Assembly: GCA_050950205.1 (NCBI GenBank)
Contig: JBMNHF010000010.1
Location: 1-64,000, forward strand
Direction: 5' to 3'
Length of the DNA stretch: 64,000 nucleotides
Source of the DNA: WRAV01 sp050950205
GTDB lineage: Bacteria > Bacillota > Clostridia > Oscillospirales > Ruminococcaceae
Positions 33,555 to 42,372 of the stretch are shown here, piece by piece. The notes beneath the pieces are model-generated. The model did no database searches. It had not been told where the DNA came from and saw only the letters and a program-made list of their open reading frames with translations. How positions within the stretch are numbered: the first letter of the stretch is position 1; each line of letters starts with the position of its first letter. The translations under genes were made by a program, and so were the position numbers.

Positions 33555-34334
33555 ATGAGCAAATTAAATTTTTCAAAAGGTAAATTCTCCCGCTTTATAT
33601 CGTCCAAAGGCTTTTATGTCGCCCTTGTGGTTTGTTTGGTGGGAGCCAGTGTGGCCACCTGGCTGGCCGTGGACCGCACCATCACCGGCATTGAGCGCAA
33701 CAACGACCAAATGCTGCAGAACAGGCAGGTGTTTGAGAACCCCCCTTTGCTGGAAGAGGTAGAAACAAAACAGCCAAGCATTCCCCAAGAGCCCGTCAAA
33801 CCAAAGCAAGAATCGTCGGTCTCGCAGCCCTCCTCATCGACCTCTTCCTCATTGTCCGAGGAGCCATCAAAACCAGCCGTGCAGTCCAAAACGTCGGAGC
33901 CGCAGCCAACATCGCCCAAGCTTACCTACGCATTACCCATTAAGGGCGATATCATCAAGCAATACTCCAACGGGGAACTGGTAAAAAACATCACCCTGGG
34001 TGATTGGCGCACCCACGACGGCATGGATATCTACGCCGAAAAGGGAGCCGATATCTGCGCCGCTGCCGACGGCACTGTGGTAGAGGTTCGGGATGATCCC
34101 CTTTGGGGTACCGTTGTGGTGATTGACCACGCCGACGGAATTCAGACCCACTACTGCGGACTGCACAAGAATGTAGCCGTTGCCGTTGGGGATACCGTTT
34201 TGGTCAAACAGGCCATCGGCAAGCTGGACGGCGTACCCTGCGAAATTTCTGACAAAAGCCATCTCCACTTTGCCATGCGCAAAGACGGTGCATGGATCAA
34301 TCCCATGGAGGTCTTTGCGCCCGATCAATCTTGA
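33555..34334 (+). CDS. M23/LytM peptidase-domain membrane protein, SpoIIQ-like
   Basis: A 259-residue bitopic protein: a cytoplasmic basic N-terminus, one membrane helix (about 19-38), a Ser/Pro/Glu-rich stalk (about 60-125), and a C-terminal LytM domain. The zinc ligands appear complete: HDGMD (HxxxD) and SHLHFAM (HxH). Size and layout match SpoIIQ of clostridia, the forespore half of the SpoIIQ-SpoIIIAH channel needed for engulfment and late gene expression. A GCATA element at 33503 could be part of a sigma-F/G promoter, but its -10 is weak. GGAGGTG precedes the ATG. A general wall peptidase is the alternative. Confidence 0.8.
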   Translation: MSKLNFSKGKFSRFISSKGFYVALVVCLVGASVATWLAVDRTITGIERNNDQMLQNRQVFENPPLLEEVETKQPSIPQEPVKPKQESSVSQPSSSTSSSLSEEPSKPAVQSKTSEPQPTSPKLTYALPIKGDIIKQYSNGELVKNITLGDWRTHDGMDIYAEKGADICAAADGTVVEVRDDPLWGTVVVIDHADGIQTHYCGLHKNVAVAVGDTVLVKQAIGKLDGVPCEISDKSHLHFAMRKDGAWINPMEVFAPDQS

Positions 34335-34428
34335 AGGGAAGATGACGTTTACCTCCTGTTTCGCGACATCCTCCACAACCCTTGAGAAAACCTGCTTTTC
34401 TCAAAGGCTTTTATCCCCCTCTTCTTTT

Positions 34429-34467
34429 AGAAAAGCCCTTTGCCCAAATGCCGGCAAAGGGCTTTTC
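34429..34467. terminator. Terminator after the SpoIIQ-like gene
   Basis: AGAAAAGCCCTTTGCC, eight-base loop, GGCAAAGGGCTTTTCT. A shorter hairpin (TTGAGAAAA/TTTTCTCAA) lies just before at about 34382. Confidence 0.88.
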
Positions 34468-34610
34468 TATGAAAAAAAATTTCTTTATCCATATATTGGC
34501 CTAGGCAAACCCAGGTCGTATCTTTTTTGCATAATTCCGTTGTTTTCCGAGCAAAGCGCTGTTTGCGCACCGTCACCTTCTCCTTCTCCCATGCATAAAA
34601 ATGACTGAGC

Positions 34611-34639
34611 CAAAGTCTCTCGAATCTGGTTGGACTTTG
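34611..34639 (+). promoter_or_regulatory. Conserved leader dyad of the first collagen-like gene
   Basis: CAAAGTC and GACTTTG enclose a conserved TCGAATCTGG core. The same arrangement, with the same distance to GGAGATG(C/T)GCGTATGAGCTCA, occurs before the second collagen-like gene (36250-36280). It may be an operator or an mRNA hairpin shared by the pair. Confidence 0.55.
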
Positions 34640-34669
34640 CAATTTTTAGCATATAAAGGAGATGCGCGT

Positions 34670-35978
34670 ATGAGCTCAAGCTACGACGAATACGATAATT
34701 ACGGCTATCCCGACGAGCGCAGAGATTACTACCAAGAGCAAGATTATCGCTATCAAAGTCAGGGTTATGACCGTGGCTTTGATTACGATTACAGTTATGA
34801 CTATGAGCAGGAGAGAGATCACAGTCATTTTGACTACAATCCTGGTAGAGAGTGCGAACACCGGCGCCACTGCATTTGCCCACCGGGCCCAAGAGGTCCG
34901 AGAGGTTTCCCTGGTCCGAGAGGCCCCAGAGGCTGTCCCGGACCCATGGGCCCAAGAGGTCCTATGGGCCCCCCCGGGCCGAAAGGCCCGAGAGGCCCGA
35001 TGGGATGCCCAGGACCAAGAGGACTGATGGGACCTATGGGGCCAAGAGGACCCAGGGGACCCATGGGCTGTCCCGGTCCAATCGGCCCCACCGGCCCTAC
35101 CGGCCCCATCGGTCTGATTGGCCCCACCGGCCCTACCGGCCCTACCGGCCCCACCGGCCCCACCGGTCCTACTGGTGATACTGGCCCCACCGGTCCCACC
35201 GGTTTGATCGGCCCCACTGGCGACACAGGTCCTACCGGTCCTACCGGCGATACTGGCCCCACCGGTCCTACTGGCGACACAGGCCCCACCGGTCCTACCG
35301 GCGACACTGGCCCCACCGGTCCTACCGGCGACACTGGCCCCACCTGGTCCTACCGGCGACACTGGCCCCACCGGTCCTACTGGCGACACTGGCCCCACCG
35401 GTCCTACCGGCGACACTGGCCCCACCGGTCCTACCGGCGACACTGGCCCCACCGGTCCTACCGGCGACACTGGCCCCACTGGTCCTACCGGCGACACTGG
35501 CCCCACTGGTCCTACCGGCGACACTGGCCCCACTGGTCCCACGGGTCCTGCCAACGGCCTGAATGCCTTTGGCGGATTATTTAACACTGCCCCCGGTTCC
35601 ATTACAATTCCGGTAATTGGCGGAACGGAGCAGGTGACTTTTAACAGCACCACTCCGTCCGAAAATATCACCTACGCTCCTGCCAACAGCATTACCATTA
35701 ACAGCACAGGAATCTACGAAATCAGCTATTTCCTCAATTCCACAGCCAGTGTTGGTGTCCTAACCGAGTTTGCGGTTCGCAATTCTACCGTCGCCATTCC
35801 CGAAACGGTAGTTGCTACCACACTGTCTCTTGGTGCAGGCTTTATCTACTCCGGTAGCACCATTGTGAACCTAACAGTGGGGGATGTGCTTGACATGGTA
35901 GTTTCCTCCCTGGTGGGCATAACCCTCACTCTGGCCGATGGCATGAACGCTAATCTTATCGTCACAAAGCTCGACTAA
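34670..35978 (+). CDS. Collagen-like exosporium protein (BclA-type), frameshifted
   Basis: The N-terminal part (about 1-70) is Tyr/Asp/Arg-rich, followed by Gly-X-Y triplets from about 34881 to 35555 (GPRGPMG, later GPTGDTGPTGPT) and a C-terminal beta-jellyroll of the BclA-C type (NGLNAFGGLFNTAPGSITIP to NLIVTKLD). As given, the frame breaks at 35345, where an extra T turns GGT into TGG. Dropping that base joins both parts into a 435-residue protein. BclA-like trimers form hair-like filaments on spores. The ATG follows AAGGAGATG. The shift may be phase variation, a recent lesion or an assembly error in the repeat. Confidence 0.85.
35083..35555 (+). repeat. GPTGDT-encoding tandem repeat
   Basis: Runs of an 18-bp unit coding GDTGPT plus 9-bp GPT units, nearly identical at DNA level. 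Copy number and frame are prone to change. Confidence 0.9.
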
Positions 35979-35993
35979 TTTCAGCCGTAATGA

Positions 35994-36027
35994 AGAGAAG
36001 AGGTACCCAGTACCTCTTCTCTTTTTT
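35994..36027 (+). terminator. Terminator of the first collagen-like gene
   Basis: AGAGAAGAGGTAC, three-base loop, GTACCTCTTCTCT, then a T-run. The stretch 36028-36240 holds no gene. Confidence 0.92.
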
Positions 36028-36249
36028 GCTTATTTGGCGGCTCTTACAATAATTTAAATTTTATTGCAGCAAAGAATTCCTTTTTGCAAAGTAGGCATGG
36101 AATCTCCGGGCAAAATAAAGCTTTTTTATAAAATTGCAGCCTGTATACACCCGGCAGACATCTTTATAAAAGAATTCTCTTGTTTTTCAGAAAAAGACAA
36201 ATTTTGGCTCGTAACCTTATCCCTCTTTCGCGCATACAAATAACTGAAG

Positions 36250-36280
36250 CAAAGTCCCCCTCGAATCTGGCTATACTTTG
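36250..36280 (+). promoter_or_regulatory. Conserved leader dyad of the second collagen-like gene
   Basis: CAAAGT and ACTTTG around the same TCGAATCTGG core as at 34611-34639. Conservation is higher than in the surrounding intergenic DNA, which suggests function rather than only duplication. Confidence 0.55.
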
Positions 36281-36305
36281 CAATACGGCATAGGGAGATG
36301 TGCGT

Positions 36306-37974
36306 ATGAGCTCAAATTACGACGAATACGACAACTATTTCTACGATGATCAGGGAGAATATAATCCAGAGGAAGACTATTTGTACCAAAACCGGGATGA
36401 TCGCGGCGAAGAATACGACTACAATCAGGGATATGACTACGACCCGCGCTATGGCTACAACCAGGGATACCGCCATGACGGCGATCGCAGCAGCGGGCGC
36501 AACGACTACCCCCAAGCTTATGGCTATAGTCGCAACCCTAGACGGGATAGTCGCAACCATGATTTTGACTTTCGCCGGGACTGTGATTGCGAATGCCATC
36601 ATGTAGGCCCCAAAGGCCCCAAAGGCCCAAGAGGTCCCAAAGATCCAAGAGAATGCCCCGGCCCAAGAGGCTCCAGAATATGCCCTGGCCCAATCGGTCC
36701 GACAGGACCCATGGGACCGAGGGGACCAAGGGGGCCAATGGGTCCCATGGGACCTGCTGGCCCAAGAGGACCCAGAGGTGCTATAGGCCCTATGGGTTGC
36801 CCCGGCCCGAGAGGACCCATGGGTCCAATGGGTCCAATGGGGCTTATGGGTCCAAGAGGACCAAGGGGTCCCATGGGTTGTCCCGGTCCGAGAGGGCCTA
36901 CCGGTCCAACAGGTCCCACCGGACCTGCCGGCCTCACTGGTGATACAGGTCCCTCTGGTCCCACCGGCGACACGGGTCCCACCGGACCTGCCGGCCTCAC
37001 TGGCGACACCGGCCCAACTGGTCCCACCGGTCACTGGCTACCGGCCCACCGGTCCACCGGCCTCCGGCCCAGGCCTACCGGCGACACAGGTCCTACCGGC
37101 CTGATCGGCCCCACTGGCGACACAGGCCCCACCGGTCCCACTGGCGATACGGGTCCTACCGGTCCCACTGGCGATACGGGTCCTACCGGTCCCACTGGTG
37201 ATACAGGCCCCACCGGTCCTACTGGCGATACGGGTCCCACCGGTCCTACCGGCGATACGGGTCCCACCGGTCCTACTGGCGATACGGGTCCCACCGGTCC
37301 CACGGCGATACGGGTCCCACCGGTCCCACTGGCGATACAGGCCCCACCGGTCCCACTGGCGATACGGGTCCCACCGGTCCCACCGGCGACACAGGTCCCA
37401 CCGGTCCCACCGGCGATCACGGTCCCACGGTCCCCTACCGGTCCCACCTGGCGATACGGGTCCCACCGGTCCCACTGGCGATACGGGTCCCACCGGCCCC
37501 ACCGGCGACACAGGTCCCACCGGCGACACAGGACCCACTGGCGACACAGGTCCCATTGGTCCAGGTGCCACCACCATCTACTTGGCAACGGATCAATCGG
37601 TAAGTGACGGCGGATGGGTTGGGTTGGGAACCTCCTCGTCAGAGCCGCTGTTCACCTCCAGCACCGTTACCATTCCGGTAGATGCTGTCATTACCGGCTT
37701 GATTCTGAACATCAGGGATAATACCATACCGGATTCCACCGTAACGGCAACGGTTTTCATCAGCCCATGTGGATTTACAGATCCGGTAGACACGGGATTG
37801 TCCGTTACCATTACCGGGCCCAGTGACGAAGAAAATCCTAACTGCGTAGGAATTGCTACCGGCAATGTGGCCGTATCCCAGGGCGACCTGTTATCGGTAC
37901 AGCTTACCACAGGTGCAGGGGTTGGAGCACTGAACAATGGTGTTGCTGTCACAGTATTTTTAGAAATCCCATAA
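36306..37974 (+). CDS. Second collagen-like exosporium protein, several frameshifts
   Basis: A paralogue of the gene just upstream: a Tyr/Asp-rich N-terminus (MSSNYDEYDNYFYDDQ), Gly-X-Y repeats from about 36604 to 37563, and a different C-terminal domain (TTIYLATDQSVSDGGWVGLG to VFLEIP), perhaps another trimerising beta domain. The repeat is disturbed at 37033-37070 (GHWLPAHRSTGLRPRP), at 37303 (one base missing) and at about 37415-37450 (several changes), so N- and C-terminal parts lie in different frames. Net change over the whole span is one base. AGGGAGATG precedes the ATG. Either a decaying copy or poor sequence in the repeat. Confidence 0.75.
36900..37563 (+). repeat. GPTGDT-encoding tandem repeat with indels
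   Basis: The same 9- and 18-bp units as in the first collagen-like gene, more irregular, with frame-changing insertions and deletions. Confidence 0.88.
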
Positions 37975-37997
37975 TGCACCCAACTCACCGACTAGAA

Positions 37998-38027
37998 AAA
38001 GAAGAGGCTTTTTGGGCCTCTTCTTTC
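37998..38027 (+). terminator. Terminator of the second collagen-like gene
   Basis: AAAGAAGAGGC, short T/G loop, GCCTCTTCTTTC, about 23 bases after the stop. Confidence 0.85.
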
Positions 38028-38101
38028 TATTTGAGGGACTCAAGTTCTGAAAAACGGGGAGACTACACAAAAAACAAGGGTTTGGCAGGTAGAGTTTGTC
38101 C

Positions 38102-38130
38102 TTGCATTTGACCAGAATTCTTGATAATAT
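38102..38130 (+). promoter_or_regulatory. fba promoter
   Basis: TTGCAT, 17-base spacer, TAATAT, about 40 bases before the start codon. Confidence 0.65.
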
Positions 38131-38170
38131 GACCTTTAGAAGTTAATAATATCACAAAGGAGCTGGTAAC

Positions 38171-39109
38171 ATGGCAATTGTAACCACCACTCAGATGTTT
38201 AAGGACGCCTATGCAGGCGGCTACGCCATCGGAGCTTTTAACGTGAACAATATGGAGATTATCCAGGGCATTACCGAGGCGGCAAAAGAACTGAACGCCC
38301 CCCTGATTCTTCAGGTTAGCGCCGGCGCGCGGAAATATGCCAACCACACCTATCTGATGAAGCTGATTGAGGCCGCTGTGGCCGAGACCGGTCTTCCCAT
38401 CGCTGTGCATCTGGACCATGGCGACAGCTTTGAGCTCTGCAAAAGCTGCATCGACGGCGGCTTTACCTCGGTTATGATCGACGGTTCCCACCATTCCTTT
38501 GAGGATAACATCAAGCTGACCAAACAGGTGGTGGAGTACGCCCACGCCAAAGGTGTCACCGTAGAGGGCGAGCTGGGCCGTCTGGCCGGTATCGAGGACG
38601 ACGTGAATGTCTCCGCCGAGGATGCCTCCTACACCCGTCCGGAAGAGGTGGAAGAATTTGTCGAGCGCACCGGAGTGGACAGCCTTGCCATTGCCATTGG
38701 CACCAGCCACGGCGCCTTTAAATTTAAGCCCGGCCAAAAGCCCCAGCTACGCTTTGATATTCTGGAAGAGATAGAAAAAAGGCTGCCCGGATTCCCCATT
38801 GTGCTGCACGGAGCCTCCTCGGTCATTCCCGAGTATGTTCAGATGATCAACCAAAACGGCGGCAAGATGGACGACGCCATTGGTATTCCCGAGGATATGC
38901 TGCGCAAGGCGGCTTCCATGGCGGTTTGCAAAATCAACATCGACTCCGACCTGCGCCTGGCCATGACCGGCACCATCCGCAAGTACTTTGCCGATCATCC
39001 CTCCCATTTTGATCCCCGCCAGTATCTTGGCCCCGCCCGGGAAGCCATCAAGCAAATGGTTGCCCACAAAATCAAAAACGTTCTGGGTTGCGACGGCAAG
39101 GCAAAATAA
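38171..39109 (+). CDS. fba: Class II fructose-bisphosphate aldolase
   Basis: A 312-residue zinc enzyme. The catalytic and metal-binding LDHGD is at residues 81-85, followed by SVMIDGSHHSFEDNI, VEGELGRLAG, IAIGTSHGAFKF and IVLHGASSV. It cleaves fructose 1,6-bisphosphate to glyceraldehyde 3-phosphate and dihydroxyacetone phosphate. Tagatose-bisphosphate aldolase is a close relative, but the sequence reads as the housekeeping type. AAAGGAG precedes the ATG. It stands alone, with its own promoter and terminators. Confidence 0.95.
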   Translation: MAIVTTTQMFKDAYAGGYAIGAFNVNNMEIIQGITEAAKELNAPLILQVSAGARKYANHTYLMKLIEAAVAETGLPIAVHLDHGDSFELCKSCIDGGFTSVMIDGSHHSFEDNIKLTKQVVEYAHAKGVTVEGELGRLAGIEDDVNVSAEDASYTRPEEVEEFVERTGVDSLAIAIGTSHGAFKFKPGQKPQLRFDILEEIEKRLPGFPIVLHGASSVIPEYVQMINQNGGKMDDAIGIPEDMLRKAASMAVCKINIDSDLRLAMTGTIRKYFADHPSHFDPRQYLGPAREAIKQMVAHKIKNVLGCDGKAK

Positions 39110-39138
39110 AGCTCTTCGCCACCTTCCCAGTAAAAATG

Positions 39139-39224
39139 CCGCCCACTTCTCCGCGGAAATCCGTGGAGAAGTGGGCGTATGCATGGGCAGACCGTGATCC
39201 GTTGACGGTCTGCCCATTGCCTTT
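39139..39224 (+). terminator. Two tandem hairpins after fba
   Basis: GCCCACTTCTCC...GGAGAAGTGGGC at about 39140-39176, then ATGGGCAGACCGT...ACGGTCTGCCCAT followed by a T-rich tract to 39224. Beyond this, 39225-39483 holds only short open frames without ribosome-binding sites and a smaller dyad (GACCATCTTCC/GGAGGATGGTC). Confidence 0.8.
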
Positions 39225-39483
39225 TGGAAAACTTTAAAGGTAGCCTGCGGGGATGTTACCGGCATGCTTCATCACCGATTCAACACTCACCCGCGATTCT
39301 TCCATGGTGCTGGGCGGAGTTTTGCACTACTTGCCCGGGGAGAAAGGCGCCTGCGGCAGAACCTTTTTGCCGCACCGGACCATCTTCCTTTTTGGGGAGG
39401 ATGGTCTGTGTTTTTTCAGGAAAGCAGTGTGGCGGAAATGTTCCGGCAAAGGGTAGGACCCAGAAGTGATTGACCGAACAGAA

Positions 39484-40122
39484 CTAGGCGTTTTTATCTG
39501 CAGGGCGGCATATTCCTTGTAAAAACAATTGAGCGTGCTCTACTGCCTGTGCCTTTAAATCAAAATCGGGATAGCGGACGCACCATTCATAACAGACGCC
39601 GCGGATTGCTATGACAAAATGCCGGGAAAGAGCCTCCAGCGGCAGGGAAGAAGCAATCTCCCCTCGCCGGGCGCCTTTTTCCAACACGCCAAGGCACAGC
39701 TTATAAAGCTCCCTGCCATAGCCTTTCACCGATTGGACATCCACCGTTCCGGTCAGCAGCATTTGGTAAACCTTGTTCATATTTTCGTAGCCGATGTTAT
39801 GCAAAAGGGTGTCGGCTATTTTTTCAGTTAGGGCAAGGAGCACTTGGGACACGTGCATCTCGTCCGGCAGCCCTTCCAAAAAGGTTTTGTAATCGGTATC
39901 CGTTCGGGCTGCGTAGTCTGCAATCAGCAGGGCGATCAGCGCATCCTTCGACTCAAAGTGTACATAAAATCCGCCCTTGGTGATGCCGGCTCTGCTGGTG
40001 ATATCCTCTATGCTCACATCGGAGTAGTTTCGCTGTGCAAACAACTCTTCCGCAATTTTATACAGTTTCTTTTTGGTTTCGGCCCCCTGCACTTTTCTTT
40101 TGTCAAGCTTTTTTTGTCTCAT
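39484..40122 (-). CDS. TetR-family transcriptional regulator
   Basis: A 212-residue protein: N-terminal TetR helix-turn-helix (residues about 15-60; YSDVSIEDITSRAGITKGGFYVHFESKDAL) and a helical ligand-binding domain. The start at 40122 follows GTGGAGAG. It lies downstream of, and on the same strand as, the flavoprotein disulfide reductase gene, 240 bases away, with no other close partner; its target is not evident. Confidence 0.9.
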   Translation of the reverse strand: MRQKKLDKRKVQGAETKKKLYKIAEELFAQRNYSDVSIEDITSRAGITKGGFYVHFESKDALIALLIADYAARTDTDYKTFLEGLPDEMHVSQVLLALTEKIADTLLHNIGYENMNKVYQMLLTGTVDVQSVKGYGRELYKLCLGVLEKGARRGEIASSLPLEALSRHFVIAIRGVCYEWCVRYPDFDLKAQAVEHAQLFLQGICRPADKNA

Positions 40123-40364
40123 GTTTCTCTCCACATTGTATTGCCTGCAAAACGCAGTGTAGTATGCGCATTTAGTAACCTCATTTACTAAACTTGCTTT
40201 TTCTATTGTTAGTGTAGCATTCACCCGCCTGAAATGCAAGGATGAAGCCTCTGCGCAACACCGCCCGGCAAAGAGCAGCGGAAGCCATTGTTGGCCCCCG
40301 CTATGGTTTTGGTTTGGTATTTTGTTACACCAAGGATGGTTGGTTCAAGAACCGGCTGCTTTCC

Positions 40365-41855
40365 TCAGCTCTTTCCAAGTTTTTCGAACACCCAGGCGGT
40401 CAGCTCGTTGAGGGAGGGGTGGATGATCATGGAATCGTTGATGGGGGCGTAGCTGCCTAGATGGGGGCAGAGAATCCGCAGGCCTTCGATTTCTTTGGCG
40501 CAGGTTGTCTTTTCCAACTTCTTGCGGCAGCGGTAGCCCGCATTCATCAGATAGACAAAGGGTTGCAGCAACACCGAAGATTGCGGCCCCACAATGTGAA
40601 CCCCAAGAATGTTTTTGTTCTGCCCCACCAGCATCTTGACAAAGCCGTTGTCGTCGTCTTCTTCCCGGTAGCCCATGGCCCGGCCACCCACCACCTCGGA
40701 ATAGTAGTTTTTGGCGACTTTGTAGGGGATTCCTTTTTCCCTAAGGTCTGCCTCCGTCATGCCCACCCGGGACACCTGGGGGTGGGTAAAGATGGTCCAG
40801 GGAACGCTGTGGTAGTTCACTTCCTTTTTCTCGCCGCCGGAAAAGAGGTTTTCCATCAAAATCTGAGCTTCGTGGTTGGCTTTGTGGCGGAACTGGTATT
40901 TGCCGTTGATGTCCCCCAAAGCCCAGATATTTTTTTGGGAGGTTTCCAGATAGAGATTGGTTGGAATCCAGCCCTGATCATCTGTGGCCACCCCCGCCTT
41001 TTCCAGGGACAGGGTGTCTGCGTTGGACTGAACTCCTGAGGCTATCAAAATTTCCTGACAAGGGATGGTGGTTTGCTCTCCAGTTATGCGGTTGTTTGCC
41101 GTCAGATATTTTGTTTTGCCTTCTTGATGGGCCTTGACCGGAAGGGTGTCGGTCAGCACCTGAATGCCGTTTTTTTCAAATTGCCGGGCGACAAACCGGG
41201 AAATCTCCTCTTCTTCCTTGGAGAGAATCCGTCCCGACCGGGCGATGATGGTTACCTTGGTGCCAAAGGCCGAAAAGATATGGGCAAATTCCGCACTGAT
41301 GGCGCCGCTGCCTACAATCACAAGGCTTTCCCAAGGCGCTTGGGGAAAGTCGGGGCCGAAAAACCCTTCGGAGGTCAGGTACCCGGTTTCTTCCAATCCG
41401 GGAATGGAAGGGACAAAGCTCCTGGCTCCCGCGGCGATGACAAACTTCTCAGCACAGATGGTTTCCTCCGGTCTTCCGTCCGGGTAGCGGATCACCATGC
41501 GATCCGGGGCGGTAAAAGAGCCTCTTCCTTTGTAAAGGGTGAGATTGGCCGTTTGTTTGAGGTTTTCTTCAATGGTTTGATGAAAGTCAATCTGCTCCCA
41601 CATGCGGGTGGAAATGGTGTTCCAGTCAATGGAAGGGGTGCCCACCTCCACGCCAAATCGGCGGGAATGCTGAGCTTCCCGGATAAAGTCTGCCGGGTAC
41701 ACCAACATCTTGGAAGGAATGCACCCCTTGGTCAGGCAGGTGCCCCCCAGTTTGGATTCCTCGATGAGAGCGCAGCGAAGCCCTTGGCTGAGAGCCTCCT
41801 CCAAAACCATCAGGCCCGCTCCGCTTCCTACAACCGCCAGATCATACTGCTTCAA
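40365..41855 (-). CDS. Dihydrolipoamide dehydrogenase-like flavoprotein
   Basis: A 496-residue pyridine nucleotide-disulfide oxidoreductase. FAD-binding GSGAG lies near residue 11, the redox disulfide GGTCLTKGCIPSK follows, a second nucleotide fold appears at VIVGSGAISAEFAHIF, and WALGDINGKY is the FAD pyrophosphate-binding site. The C-terminal HPSLNE keeps the His and Glu of the catalytic pair. No 2-oxoacid dehydrogenase genes are adjacent, so it may serve another disulfide or metal reduction. A TTG at 41855 is taken as start because GGAGG stands eight bases before it. Confidence 0.88.
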   Translation of the reverse strand: MKQYDLAVVGSGAGLMVLEEALSQGLRCALIEESKLGGTCLTKGCIPSKMLVYPADFIREAQHSRRFGVEVGTPSIDWNTISTRMWEQIDFHQTIEENLKQTANLTLYKGRGSFTAPDRMVIRYPDGRPEETICAEKFVIAAGARSFVPSIPGLEETGYLTSEGFFGPDFPQAPWESLVIVGSGAISAEFAHIFSAFGTKVTIIARSGRILSKEEEEISRFVARQFEKNGIQVLTDTLPVKAHQEGKTKYLTANNRITGEQTTIPCQEILIASGVQSNADTLSLEKAGVATDDQGWIPTNLYLETSQKNIWALGDINGKYQFRHKANHEAQILMENLFSGGEKKEVNYHSVPWTIFTHPQVSRVGMTEADLREKGIPYKVAKNYYSEVVGGRAMGYREEDDDNGFVKMLVGQNKNILGVHIVGPQSSVLLQPFVYLMNAGYRCRKKLEKTTCAKEIEGLRILCPHLGSYAPINDSMIIHPSLNELTAWVFEKLGKS

Positions 41856-41910
41856 CCAATATCCCTCCAACCCTTTTTGTTATTATGTCTCGGTTTTGCT
41901 TCTATATCAA

Positions 41911-41939
41911 AGTGTATAGAAGGCACTTTGCTTTGTCAA
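41911..41939 (-). promoter_or_regulatory. Promoter of the flavoprotein gene
   Basis: On the minus strand TTGACA, 17-base spacer, TACACT. Confidence 0.75.
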
Positions 41940-41986
41940 TGCAGGTTAACAGAGCAAAAATATCCCTTTGAATCATTGTTAATATA

Positions 41987-42014
41987 TTGACATATGTGCA
42001 AGGTTTGGTAAAAT
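41987..42014 (+). promoter_or_regulatory. Promoter of the MerR fragment
   Basis: TTGACA, 16-base spacer, TAAAAT, just before the truncated MerR-like gene. It is divergent from the flavoprotein promoter, 48 bases away. Confidence 0.6.
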
Positions 42015-42033
42015 TAGGATAAGAGGTGGTAAG

Positions 42034-42339
42034 GTGCAATGGCTCACCAGCGGCCAAATGGCCAAGTTGAATCAGATGTCCGAGCAGACCCTTCGCCTTT
42101 ACGACAAAAAGGGACTCCTTTCGCCCAGCAAAAGGGGAGAGGACAATCAATACCGATCCTACGACATCAAACAAAGCGCCGTACTGGACAAGATCCAGTA
42201 CAGGAAGAGCTTGGGGATGAACCCACCTTTTCTCTTTATTATATCAAACAAGGGTGCCTCCGATTTGCTTCGGAGACACCCTTGTTTGTATGGGGAGATA
42301 AAAATATGGAGATTAGGAAACGCAATATCATTGGTCTAA
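42034..42339 (+). pseudogene. Truncated MerR-family regulator
   Basis: From a GTG at 42034 (AGAGGTGG upstream) the first ~60 residues form a MerR DNA-binding domain (LTSGQMAKLNQMSEQTLRLYD, RSYDIKQSAVLDKIQYRKSLGM). After that the sequence turns into unrelated text (NPPFLFIISNKGASDLL) that runs through a large hairpin and stops at 42339. The usual coiled coil and effector domain are missing. The natural end of the homologous part is near 42215. Probably a decayed regulator, although a DNA-binding-only product could still be made. Confidence 0.65.
42245..42288. terminator. Large hairpin between MerR fragment and SIS gene
   Basis: CAAACAAGGGTGCCTCCG pairs with CGGAGACACCCTTGTTTG (17 of 18 positions) around an eight-base loop. 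T-runs are short on both sides. It probably terminates the convergent SIS gene. Confidence 0.6.
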
Positions 42340-42372
42340 CAGGCGGCCCTTGGCCCCTGCAGGTTCTGTACC

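Noticed and set aside
35083..37563. CRISPR-like tandem repeats
   Set aside because: Units are 9-18 bp in coding phase with no unique spacers and no cas genes; they encode collagen triplets.
34676..37588. Long antisense open frames opposite the collagen repeats (GPVSPVGPVGPV)
   Set aside because: Simple mirror of the GPTGDT repeat; GXY periodicity on the antisense strand is a by-product of the 9-bp unit. The plus-strand genes have start sites and C-terminal domains.
39224..39469. Overlapping short frames after fba
   Set aside because: Three overlapping frames with no ribosome-binding site in terminator-rich DNA; none resembles a protein.
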